Source: CAJQGY01 sp964523375 (GTDB taxonomy: Bacteria; Pseudomonadota; Gammaproteobacteria; Magnimaribacterales; D2472). Taken from it: a DNA stretch of 54,653 bases. The DNA lies in assembly GCA_964523375.1 (NCBI GenBank), contig CAZFYG010000009.1, positions 1 through 54,653 on the forward strand, written 5' to 3'. Under the pieces are notes generated by a model. That model was not told the origin of the DNA. It saw only the letters and a program-made list of their open reading frames with translations, and did no database searches. Shown here piece after piece: positions 41,181 to 49,465 of this stretch (within the stretch, counting starts at the first letter, position 1; every line of letters begins with the position of its first letter). A program made the position numbers and the translations under genes.

Positions 41181-43040
41181 CTAATTATTTGGTTTTGCTA
41201 ATTCTTCTAGTATCTTTTGCTCTTTAGAGAGTATTTGTTGCGCTTTTATATAATTATATTTTTCACTGGAAATATCATATGCAGAATTTGAATCAGTCAT
41301 AATTTGAGGCTTGATAAAAATCATTAAATTTTTCTTAACAGTATTTTTTGATTTTGATTGAAATAGCTTTCCAAAAATAGGTATTGATCCTAGAAGAGGA
41401 ACTTTTGAAATTGTCTCTTGGGTATCGTCATCAATAAGGCCTCCTAAAACAATAATTTGACCATCATCGACAAGTGCTGTTGTCTCAATAGCTCGCTTGT
41501 TGGTAATCAAATCCACACCACTTGAAACAACACCAGCGACGCCAGAAACCTCTATTTTAATTTCTAGCAAGACTGAGCTGCCTTCATTAATTTGAGGTGT
41601 TACGTCAAGCTTTATGCCCACCTCTTGTCTAGATGTGGTTCTAAATGGATTTGCGTTATTTGATCCAAGACTTTCTCCAGTTGTGATAGGTATCTCCTGT
41701 CCTATTATTGAGCTTGCAGTTTCGTTATCCATTGCTAGTATGGATGGCGTTGAAAGAATATTAGAATTTGTATCACGTGCAATTGCATTTATTATTGCTG
41801 CAAAACTATTCCCTCCTGGTGTTAAATCTCCAAAACCTGCAACAATGCCTTGTGTGTTTAGTAATGATGTTAAAGAGCTAGCAGCTAAAGTTGTATCAGT
41901 ACTATCTGTAGCTGAACCGACAATAGAAAGAAGATCAGGGCCAGAATCATTAAATCTTGTTATACCAATGGGAATTTCACCATTATCAGATCCTCCTGAA
42001 AAAACAGTCTCAACACCTAAGTCATTGGCAGCATTTTCAGAAAGTTCAACAACAATAGCCTCCACAAGAACTTGAGCTCTTCTTATATCAAGTTTAGATA
42101 TAAGGTTTTTTAATGTTGTGATATTTGATTCATCTGACGAGATAATTATTGAATTGGTTTTTTCATGATTTGTTATAACTGTTGATTTACCATCAGAATT
42201 CGACATGAACCTACTTGAAACTGAATTAAGAATAGAGGCCACTTCACTTGATTTAGCATATTTTAAATAAATAACATCGATGGTTTCGTCACTATTTATA
42301 ATATCTTCATCAAGAGAGGCTAATGTTCTTTTGATATTGTCAGTAACAAAATCGTTTGCTGAAATAATGATTGAGTTAGAGGGAGCAAAGGGGACTGCGA
42401 TAAACTTATTTATAGTTGGATTATTTTGAGATTTAAGTTTTTCTAGAATTCTTACAGCCTCGATTGAAGGCAGGTTTTTTAATTTTACAATTGATATTTT
42501 TGCAGAGTTATTAACATCTAAATCATTAAGCAAATTTTTAATTCTTTTAATATTGCTTGCTCTATCAACAATTAGTATTGAATTTATAGATGCAATGCTG
42601 GACAAATGTGATTGTCTTCCAGTAATTGGCTTTATCATAGGAAGGACTTCAGCAGAAGATCTATTTGCAAGAGGTATAATTTCGGTTGAAAAGTTAGCAC
42701 GATTTTCACTATCAATATTTATATCTCTGGTTGCCTCATTTTCTGGAACAACCCTTACAAAACCATCATCAGAGATGGCACTAAAGCCATTAACCTGCAT
42801 AGTTCTTAGGTAAACATTCCATACCTGATCCCTATTAAGTTCTGCATTGGAATAAATGGTTATCTTTCCTTTCACTCTTGGATCTAAAATAACTGTTTTT
42901 TTCGAAAACTGAGCGATATCCTGAGTTACTTTTTTAATATCCACCTCTTCGTAGTTAAGAATAAAAGTATCTTCAGAAAGCGCATGCTGAGATCCAAGTA
43001 AAAAGATTAAGGTGAACAGACTATTAAGGAAAAACTTCAT
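41181..43040 (-). CDS. gspD: Type II secretion outer-membrane secretin GspD
   Basis: A 619-residue secretin with a signal peptide (FFLNSLFTLIFLLGSQHALS). N0 (about 25-95) begins FILNYEEVDIKKVTQDIAQF, N1-N3 modules follow (about 100-320, e.g. IKNLLNDLDVNNSAKISIVK), and the secretin domain (about 320-590) has RAQVLVEAIVVELSENAAND and VPLLGSIPIFGKLFQSKS. It forms the gated outer-membrane channel. The C-terminal S domain is short, and no GspS-type pilotin gene is nearby. It lies two bases from both gspC and gspE. Confidence 0.95.
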   Translation of the reverse strand: MKFFLNSLFTLIFLLGSQHALSEDTFILNYEEVDIKKVTQDIAQFSKKTVILDPRVKGKITIYSNAELNRDQVWNVYLRTMQVNGFSAISDDGFVRVVPENEATRDINIDSENRANFSTEIIPLANRSSAEVLPMIKPITGRQSHLSSIASINSILIVDRASNIKRIKNLLNDLDVNNSAKISIVKLKNLPSIEAVRILEKLKSQNNPTINKFIAVPFAPSNSIIISANDFVTDNIKRTLASLDEDIINSDETIDVIYLKYAKSSEVASILNSVSSRFMSNSDGKSTVITNHEKTNSIIISSDESNITTLKNLISKLDIRRAQVLVEAIVVELSENAANDLGVETVFSGGSDNGEIPIGITRFNDSGPDLLSIVGSATDSTDTTLAASSLTSLLNTQGIVAGFGDLTPGGNSFAAIINAIARDTNSNILSTPSILAMDNETASSIIGQEIPITTGESLGSNNANPFRTTSRQEVGIKLDVTPQINEGSSVLLEIKIEVSGVAGVVSSGVDLITNKRAIETTALVDDGQIIVLGGLIDDDTQETISKVPLLGSIPIFGKLFQSKSKNTVKKNLMIFIKPQIMTDSNSAYDISSEKYNYIKAQQILSKEQKILEELAKPNN

Positions 43041-43042
43041 AT

Positions 43043-43447
43043 TTATTTACCAACAAGATTTTTAATTTTATACAAATTATTGTTTGCCTGAAAGACAATT
43101 TCATCTCTAGTAACACTAATTAATGTATATTTTTTATCAAGCACAGAGCCAAGAACCACTACTTGCTCCTTATTGCCTTTTTTTACGATGACAGAGGATT
43201 CATTCTCTCCTGCTATAAACCCTATAACTTTATATTCAAAAGTTGTTTCAACTTTCTCAATTTCTGGAACACTTTTGAGCTTTGAATCATTGGTTAAGTT
43301 AATATTTAACTTAGGCACTTCAATTGCACCCATAGTATATAAGTCTGGTTTAGAGAAAAAACTATTAAATAGAACAGCCATAGCAGCTATTGAAGCGGCG
43401 GTTAGCGTGCTAAGTAATGTAATCTTTATTTTGTTTATATTTATCAT
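43043..43447 (-). CDS. gspC: Type II secretion protein GspC, short form without PDZ
   Basis: A 134-residue bitopic protein: N-terminal helix (about residues 9-28, LLSTLTAASIAAMAVLF), linker, and a homology-region domain (about 68-130, TTFEYKVIGFIAGENESSVI and VVVLGSVLDKKYTLISV) which contacts GspD N0 and GspL/M. The normal 270-300-residue GspC continues with a PDZ domain or coiled coil. Here the protein stops right after the homology region, as in Xanthomonas XcsC/XpsN-like or XcpP-short forms. It begins the cluster, just downstream of the PhoR-like kinase gene. Confidence 0.83.
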   Translation of the reverse strand: MININKIKITLLSTLTAASIAAMAVLFNSFFSKPDLYTMGAIEVPKLNINLTNDSKLKSVPEIEKVETTFEYKVIGFIAGENESSVIVKKGNKEQVVVLGSVLDKKYTLISVTRDEIVFQANNNLYKIKNLVGK

Positions 43448-43524
43448 AAAAAAGAAACACTAGTGTAGCTTATTTCTAATAAAAACTTAAAATCTAATTG
43501 GGAGATCGTTTATAAAACTTTTGG

Positions 43525-45285
43525 CTATTTTGCTTTTGGTACTGTAAACCAAAAATTGCATCCGCCTGAATCAGAGTTTTTTACACCAACATCTCCATTT
43601 AGGCTGTGCGCAAGATTTTTTACTATAGCAAGTCCTAGACCACTACCGGTTTTATCAGATGCTCTAGCTTTAGCTGTTCTATAAAACCTACCAAAAATTC
43701 TTTTCTTATCCGCATCATCAATACCCTTTCCGCTATCTATAACATTAATCTCAAGATGCTTAACATCATTCAGCACCTTTACCGTTACACTCGATTTCTG
43801 GGGGCTGTACTTTATGGCATTATCCAAGAGATTTATTAAAATACGTTCAATGGCATTGGTGTCTACCCATACATAAGTATCATCATATTCGTCAAAGAAA
43901 AGTGATATTTCTTTTTTAGCAGCCAAACCCTTAATTGAATCAAGCGCACCTAAGATCGACCTATTAATGTTTACTGGTTCAAAATTAAGCTTAACTTCAC
44001 CATATTCAATTCTTGATAAGTCAATTAAATCTGAGACCATCTCAGAAAGCCTCTCAGCATTATGCAAAATAGCTTTTGAAAAAACTTCAGCATCCTTTTT
44101 ATTGTCAAGGGCTCCACTTAATAATGTTTCAGAATTTGCCCTTATGACACTTACTGGAGTTCTTAATTCGTGAGAAACATTAGATACGAAGTCTCTTCGC
44201 ATTGAATCTAATTTTCTTAATTGAGTAATATCATGCACAACCAGTATGAACTGATTTGCAGAGTTTGATTGGTTCATGGAACCCAATACCCATCTTGTTG
44301 AACCATTGCCCATATCTATTTCGAATTCTTTATTTGCTTTCTTTTTCTTGCTAGCAATTTCATATAAATTAGTAATAGCTTTAATTTCAAGATTTTCAAT
44401 TTTTAAATTATCAATATCAATCTTAAGATTTAAAATCTTAAGTGCTTTATCATTGTTGTAGGTAATATTTGATAAATGATTAAAAACTATAACGCCCTCA
44501 CCCAGATCATCCAGAACTGATCCAAATTGATTTCGCTGTCTAGCAATTAATCTTACTTGGGACTTTAGAACTTCAGATATTTGAGAGATGCTTCTTGCAA
44601 CATTATCAAACTCACCATTTTTTTTGATTTGTACTGGCTCAATTTCATTATTTTTTAATGGGTTGATTGTTAAGGTTGATATTGCATCTTCCAGTTCAGA
44701 TAGACTTCTATAGGTATAATTAAAAATTAGAGCACTTGCAATGAAAGACACAACAAAGGCAACAGCACCAATTAAAAAAATCGATATATTTAAACTTGCT
44801 ATCACCCTATCTAGATAAGTGTAAGGAACAGCAATTCTTATTATGTTTGGACTTTCTTCATTTTGATCAGTAACGGCAAAATATAAAAGCTGCTGGTTTA
44901 ACGTTGAGCTGAATCGTGAAGACCAACCTTTTTTATTTGTTAGCGCTTCTTGCACCTCATTTCGATCAATATGATTATCAAGAAGGTTGATTTCTTGTTG
45001 AGAAAGATTTGAGTCGCCCACAACAGTTCCGTTATTTAAAATAAGTGTGACTCTTGAATCTGAGGCCTCGCCAAGTCTATTTGCTATAGCACTTGCCTCA
45101 AAGCTATCAAGTTTGCTTATATCGTTAACACTTTCAAGAAGGAGGTATGCTTGCTTTTCAAGTTGAAAAATCGTTTGTTCTTCAAAGGTAGATGTAATGT
45201 CTCTTTCGGCAATGACATAAGCGATTCGTATGCTTACCGCTAAAGAAAGAAATACTAATAAAAAGACTCGAGCTCTTATACCCAT
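43525..45285 (-). CDS. phoR: PhoR-like sensor histidine kinase
   Basis: A 586-residue membrane kinase. It has helix 1 (about 6-24), a periplasmic sensor of about 135 residues, helix 2 (about 163-190), HAMP, a PAS-like region (RQRNQFGSVLDDLGEGVIVF), HisKA with the phosphoacceptor His372 (FVSNVSHELRTPVSVIRAN), and HATPase with INLLDNAIKYSPQ, DSGKGIDDADKKRIFGRFYR and GSGLGLAIVKN. The extracytoplasmic domain makes it PnpS/PhoR-like as in Gram-positives, unlike the short E. coli PhoR. It starts seven bases after the regulator stop. Phosphate sensing is likely from pairing, but not proven. Confidence 0.85.
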   Translation of the reverse strand: MGIRARVFLLVFLSLAVSIRIAYVIAERDITSTFEEQTIFQLEKQAYLLLESVNDISKLDSFEASAIANRLGEASDSRVTLILNNGTVVGDSNLSQQEINLLDNHIDRNEVQEALTNKKGWSSRFSSTLNQQLLYFAVTDQNEESPNIIRIAVPYTYLDRVIASLNISIFLIGAVAFVVSFIASALIFNYTYRSLSELEDAISTLTINPLKNNEIEPVQIKKNGEFDNVARSISQISEVLKSQVRLIARQRNQFGSVLDDLGEGVIVFNHLSNITYNNDKALKILNLKIDIDNLKIENLEIKAITNLYEIASKKKKANKEFEIDMGNGSTRWVLGSMNQSNSANQFILVVHDITQLRKLDSMRRDFVSNVSHELRTPVSVIRANSETLLSGALDNKKDAEVFSKAILHNAERLSEMVSDLIDLSRIEYGEVKLNFEPVNINRSILGALDSIKGLAAKKEISLFFDEYDDTYVWVDTNAIERILINLLDNAIKYSPQKSSVTVKVLNDVKHLEINVIDSGKGIDDADKKRIFGRFYRTAKARASDKTGSGLGLAIVKNLAHSLNGDVGVKNSDSGGCNFWFTVPKAK

Positions 45286-45292
45286 TATTTAA

Positions 45293-45985
45293 TTAATCAG
45301 GTGTTCTGGTAAATTTATATCCCACGCCTCTTATTGTTTGCACATATTTACCGATAACCCCAAGTTTTTCTCTTAGACGTTTAATATGCGTGTCTACTGT
45401 TCGAGTTGTGATGTCGGCACTGTATCCCCAAACATCTGATAGCAGCTGTTCCCTAGTTTGAACTCTTCCCCTTCTATCAACCAGTTGTTTTAAAAGTCTA
45501 AATTCGAGGGCAGTTAGAACAACCTCTTTATCGTTAACAAAAACTTCATGAGACTCTGTGTCAATCTTAAGATCACCAAATTCTCTTTCTACTTCTAAGA
45601 TTTCAGGTTTTTTACTTCCTCTTTTTAAAATAGCTTTTATTCTAAGTATTAGCTCTCGCACGCTAAAGGGTTTGGTAACATAATCATCTGCGCCAAGCTC
45701 AAATCCAACAACTTTATCCACCTCATCATCTTTGGCAGTTAGAATAATAATTGGGATGGAGCTCGATTCTTTTTCAGATTTTAATTTTCTACAAAGATCT
45801 AAACCAGAACCATCAGGAAGCATTAGATCAAGAAGGATGATTGATATTTGAGTCTCTTTTAGAATCTTTTCGGCCTCTAAGATAGTACCTACTGATTCAG
45901 TTGAATAATTTTCACGATGAAGGTTATATTCGAGGGTTGCTCTTATATCAGGCTCGTCTTCAACGATCAATATTCTTTCTGTCAT
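45293..45985 (-). CDS. phoB: PhoB-like OmpR-family response regulator
   Basis: A 230-residue regulator. The receiver has the acidic pocket VEDEPDI, phosphoacceptor Asp53 in ILLDLMLPDGSG, the switch residue in IILTAKDDE and Lys in DYVTKPFSVREL. The DNA-binding winged helix has LTALEFRLLKQLVDRRGRV, SADITTRTVDTHIKRLREKL and IRGVGYKF, which match PhoB closely. ATG 45985 is preferred to the in-frame TTG at 45991. TATCAT lies five bases before this ATG. With the kinase gene it forms a two-component pair upstream of the T2SS genes, and the target may include them and the phytase. Confidence 0.9.
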   Translation of the reverse strand: MTERILIVEDEPDIRATLEYNLHRENYSTESVGTILEAEKILKETQISIILLDLMLPDGSGLDLCRKLKSEKESSSIPIIILTAKDDEVDKVVGFELGADDYVTKPFSVRELILRIKAILKRGSKKPEILEVEREFGDLKIDTESHEVFVNDKEVVLTALEFRLLKQLVDRRGRVQTREQLLSDVWGYSADITTRTVDTHIKRLREKLGVIGKYVQTIRGVGYKFTRTPD

Positions 45986-46055
45986 ATGCAATGATAAAAA
46001 TTCATAAAGCTATTTATACTATTTTTAGATCGAAATATCACTAAAAAATATTTAA

Positions 46056-47729
46056 TTATTGTTTGTCATATATTTTTCGAAGCGCAGGTTTATCAAATTT
46101 TTCAGATGCAAGTCTTGGTATCTTATTATCAGAAAAGTTATAAACTGCAGGAATTTTAAATGGGGCAAGTTTGTCAGAAAGGAAATCTCTAAGCTCTTCT
46201 TCTTTGAGCTCTGATCCAGGCTTTAAATAGATACAGCATGATACTATCTCACCAAGTCTTGTATCAGGGATTCCAAAAACACAAGCCTCTAAAACATTCT
46301 CGTGTTCATATATTGCGGATTCAACTTCAGGACATGCAATATTTTCACCACCGCGGATAACCATATCTTTAACCCTGTCTACAATATATAAGAAAGGGCC
46401 TTCGAATTTTCCCAAATCACCAGTTCTAAACCAACCACTGTCATTCATACATTCAGAAGTGGCTTCGCTATTTTTCCAATAACTAACCATTGATGCTGGA
46501 GTCTTAATCGCAATTTCACCAAGCTCTCCTTCGTTGAGCTCATCCCAGTTATCATCTAATATTTTTATTTCTGTTAATGGTGGAACAACTCTTCCTGCTG
46601 TGGAAGGATTGTTTACATATTCGTCTCCATTACCCAGAGTTCCAAGAGCATTTGTTTCAGACAAGCCATATCCAATACCAGGCCTCCCTTCAAACTGTTC
46701 ATCGATTTGCTTGACATGTTCCGCTGGTCTTGGCCCTCCACCGCCACCTAAGGTTTTCAATGACGACATATCATGGTTTTTTCTATCTGGATGGTTAAGC
46801 AACTCCCATGTTTGCGTTGGTACACCTGTAATATCTGATATTTTCTCTTCTTCAATAATTCTTAGTGCTTCCCCTGCATCCCATTTTTTCATCATTACGA
46901 TTTTTCTACCAACTAGGACAGACATTAAAAAACCAGCATGGCTTCCCGTTACATGAAATAAAGGCACACAATGAAGCATTGCTAAGTCTGGGCTGAGTAA
47001 TGGGTCTGCGCTTGGATCCATTTTAGCCAGAATTTCTGAAAATACAGTTGAGTAACATGCCCAACTAAACATCGTAGAAAGGATTCCCTTTTGCGATGAG
47101 AGAACACCCTTTGGCTTACCTGTTGATCCAGAGGTATAGTAAATAGTGGCATTATCATTTCTATCAATATCCACATCAGGCCAGCTCTCTGAATGACCAT
47201 CAAGAAATTCATTAATAGATTTAAAATTGCTATCAGGGGTGTATGAGGTAACAATCTTTACAACGTTTGGCATCGATTCTAGACCTTGCAATCTTTTCTG
47301 ATCAGCAAAGAGTAATTTTGCATCAGAATGCTCTAACCCATAAATCACTTCAGAGGGAACCCACCATGAATTTAGGGGAACACAAACTGCACCAATTCCA
47401 ACTATTCCCATGAATGTGTACAAATATTCAGGGTTATTTTGCATACATATGGCTACTCTGTCGCCCTTCTTAATCCCAGATGCAATTAAAGCATTACCTA
47501 CCTGAGCCGCTCGATCATATACCTCTTTATATGTATATCTTTCATCTTCATATACCAGCCAATCTTTTTCTTTATGCATCAACCCGATATCAAAAAACTG
47601 CTTTAAGTTTTCTGCAAAATTTGCATATTCAGTATAGGTCACGCCATTTTCGTTAAGCACTTGTTTGGTTTCAAATGTTTGGCCTTTGGCTGTTATTTTA
47701 TCTAGTATGTTTTTGTATATATCGGTCAT
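46056..47729 (-). CDS. Acyl-CoA synthetase (AMP-forming), long-chain-like
   Basis: A 557-residue adenylate-forming ligase. The P-loop is TIYYTSGSTGKPKGVLSS, the A5 motif is GYGLSETNALGTLGNGDE, the A7/A8 hinge is WFRTGDLGKFEG and VDRVKDMVIRGGENIACPEVE, and the C-terminal lysine region is APFKIPAVYNF. It activates a carboxylic acid as CoA thioester, most likely fatty acids or aromatic/steroid side chains; the specificity cannot be read. It is divergent from a second acyl-CoA ligase at 47810 and may be co-regulated with it. Confidence 0.88.
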   Translation of the reverse strand: MTDIYKNILDKITAKGQTFETKQVLNENGVTYTEYANFAENLKQFFDIGLMHKEKDWLVYEDERYTYKEVYDRAAQVGNALIASGIKKGDRVAICMQNNPEYLYTFMGIVGIGAVCVPLNSWWVPSEVIYGLEHSDAKLLFADQKRLQGLESMPNVVKIVTSYTPDSNFKSINEFLDGHSESWPDVDIDRNDNATIYYTSGSTGKPKGVLSSQKGILSTMFSWACYSTVFSEILAKMDPSADPLLSPDLAMLHCVPLFHVTGSHAGFLMSVLVGRKIVMMKKWDAGEALRIIEEEKISDITGVPTQTWELLNHPDRKNHDMSSLKTLGGGGGPRPAEHVKQIDEQFEGRPGIGYGLSETNALGTLGNGDEYVNNPSTAGRVVPPLTEIKILDDNWDELNEGELGEIAIKTPASMVSYWKNSEATSECMNDSGWFRTGDLGKFEGPFLYIVDRVKDMVIRGGENIACPEVESAIYEHENVLEACVFGIPDTRLGEIVSCCIYLKPGSELKEEELRDFLSDKLAPFKIPAVYNFSDNKIPRLASEKFDKPALRKIYDKQ

Positions 47730-47809
47730 AATTTGTCATGAAATTTATTTACATTATTCTACTATTATAAGAGTTATCATAACCAGTCAATTAAGATAAA
47801 ATTTTAAAT

Positions 47810-49465
47810 ATGAAAAACGACGATAATTTTGAACTTCATCTTGCAACAATCTGGGAAAATATTTCTGACTTAATTCCAAATGAGCTAGCTTGCATTTCAG
47901 GTGATGATAAAAAAACATGGGCAGAATATGAAAAAATATCTGCAAGAATTGCAAACTTTCTTAATGAAAGAGGTGTTACGAAAGATACGAAGGTTGGTTT
48001 GTATTTATTTAACTGTAATGAATACCTAACCTCACAGTTTGCAACCATGAAGGTAATGGGTGTTCCAATTAATGTAAATTACAGATACCAATCTGATGAA
48101 CTGGTCTACTTATTTGATAACTCTGATTCAGAAGTAGTATTTTTTCATGAATCTTATTTAGACCAAGTAAAACAAGTTTATAAAAAACTACCAAATGTCA
48201 AAACATGGATACAGATTGGTGGAGTTAAAGATCCAGAGATTGATGGTTGTTTTTCTTATGAGGAAATTATCTCATCCAATGATCCAATGAAGCGGATAGT
48301 TAGAGATGAAGATAATATTTATATGATTTATACGGGTGGAACAACGGGAATGCCTAAGGGTGTAATGTATAACCATGGCGAGTTTTCGGTTGCAATGTAT
48401 GGAGGCTTAAAATCACAAGGCTATGAAGTTCCAGACATGAGGTTTATAGAGAATATTAAAGATTTAAAAAAAATTATTATAAATAAATCTAAATCAAATA
48501 ATTTAACTAGATGTTTGATAGCTTGCCCTTTGATGCATGGAACGGGAATGTTTCTTGGAGGATTTATGACACATTGCCTCGGCGGGTCAATAGTTACCAT
48601 TCCTGAGATTGGGCTTAATCCAGAGAAAATACTTACGGAAATTTCATCAACTAAAGCAAATAACTTGGTTATTGTAGGTGATGCATTTGCTAAACCGCTC
48701 TTAAGGGAATTAGATGCAGGAAGAGAAAAAGCACAACCTTATGACATTTCATCACTAAATATTATTATTTCTAGCGGAGTAATTTGGAGTGCAGAAGTAA
48801 AACAAGGAATTCTTGCCCATCACGACGTTAAGCTTTTTGATTCAATGGGTTCGAGCGAAGGGGGTATGGCTTCATCAGTAAGCTCTAGGAAGAAATCTGT
48901 AAAGACTGCTAAATTTAAAATAAACCCAGATGTAATAGTCTTGGGTGATGATGGGGCTTTAGTAAAACCGGGTTCAGGTGTACGAGGTCTTGTTGGAACA
49001 AGCGGCATGGTTCCTCAAGGTTATTATAAAGACCCTAAAAAATCAGCACAAACATTTAAAGAGGTAAGTGGAAAAAGATACAGTTTTCCTGGTGATTATG
49101 CTCTTGTAGAAGAAGATGGAAGCATTACCTTGCTTGGAAGAGGTAGTAACTGTATAAATTCTGCAGGTGAAAAGATATATCCAGAAGAGGTTGAAGAAGC
49201 CCTTAAGTTAAATATAAATATTGATGATGTCCTTGTGGTTGGGGTTGATGATGATAAGTTTGGTCAAAAAGTAGTTGCGGTTGCATCATTTAACGACGGG
49301 ATGAGTATTGCAGAAAATGATCTAAGAGAGGAAACAAAAAAACATCTCTCAAGCTACAAAGTACCAAAAAATATTAAATTTGTTGATAAGGTTCACAGAG
49401 CCCCAAATGGGAAAGCTGATTATAAATGGGCAGCAGAATTAGCCAAGGAATTTATTAATGTATAA
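47810..49465 (+). CDS. Acyl-CoA synthetase, FadD19/FadD17-like
   Basis: A 551-residue adenylate-forming ligase. The P-loop MIYTGGTTGMPKGVMYNHGE has the GGTTGMPKG form seen in actinobacterial FadD19-type ligases, which act on sterol side chains and branched acids. The A5 region is FDSMGSSEGGMASSVSS, the hinge has YSFPGDYALVEEDGSITLLG and GSNCINSAGEKIYPEEVEEA, and the catalytic lysine lies in HRAPNGKADYKWA. The stop overlaps the start of the GGT gene by eight bases. The promoter is well formed: TTATCA (47774-47779), 17 bases, TAAAAT (47797-47802), then seven bases to ATG. Confidence 0.88.
   Translation: MKNDDNFELHLATIWENISDLIPNELACISGDDKKTWAEYEKISARIANFLNERGVTKDTKVGLYLFNCNEYLTSQFATMKVMGVPINVNYRYQSDELVYLFDNSDSEVVFFHESYLDQVKQVYKKLPNVKTWIQIGGVKDPEIDGCFSYEEIISSNDPMKRIVRDEDNIYMIYTGGTTGMPKGVMYNHGEFSVAMYGGLKSQGYEVPDMRFIENIKDLKKIIINKSKSNNLTRCLIACPLMHGTGMFLGGFMTHCLGGSIVTIPEIGLNPEKILTEISSTKANNLVIVGDAFAKPLLRELDAGREKAQPYDISSLNIIISSGVIWSAEVKQGILAHHDVKLFDSMGSSEGGMASSVSSRKKSVKTAKFKINPDVIVLGDDGALVKPGSGVRGLVGTSGMVPQGYYKDPKKSAQTFKEVSGKRYSFPGDYALVEEDGSITLLGRGSNCINSAGEKIYPEEVEEALKLNINIDDVLVVGVDDDKFGQKVVAVASFNDGMSIAENDLREETKKHLSSYKVPKNIKFVDKVHRAPNGKADYKWAAELAKEFINV

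Noticed and set aside
41614..42075. 153-codon frame antisense to gspD
   Set aside because: It lies inside a well-conserved secretin domain, with no ribosome-binding site or recognisable product.
43457..43466. Perfect palindrome ACACTAGTGT between gspC and the kinase gene
   Set aside because: Only ten bases and single copy in the window. No regulator family could be tied to it.
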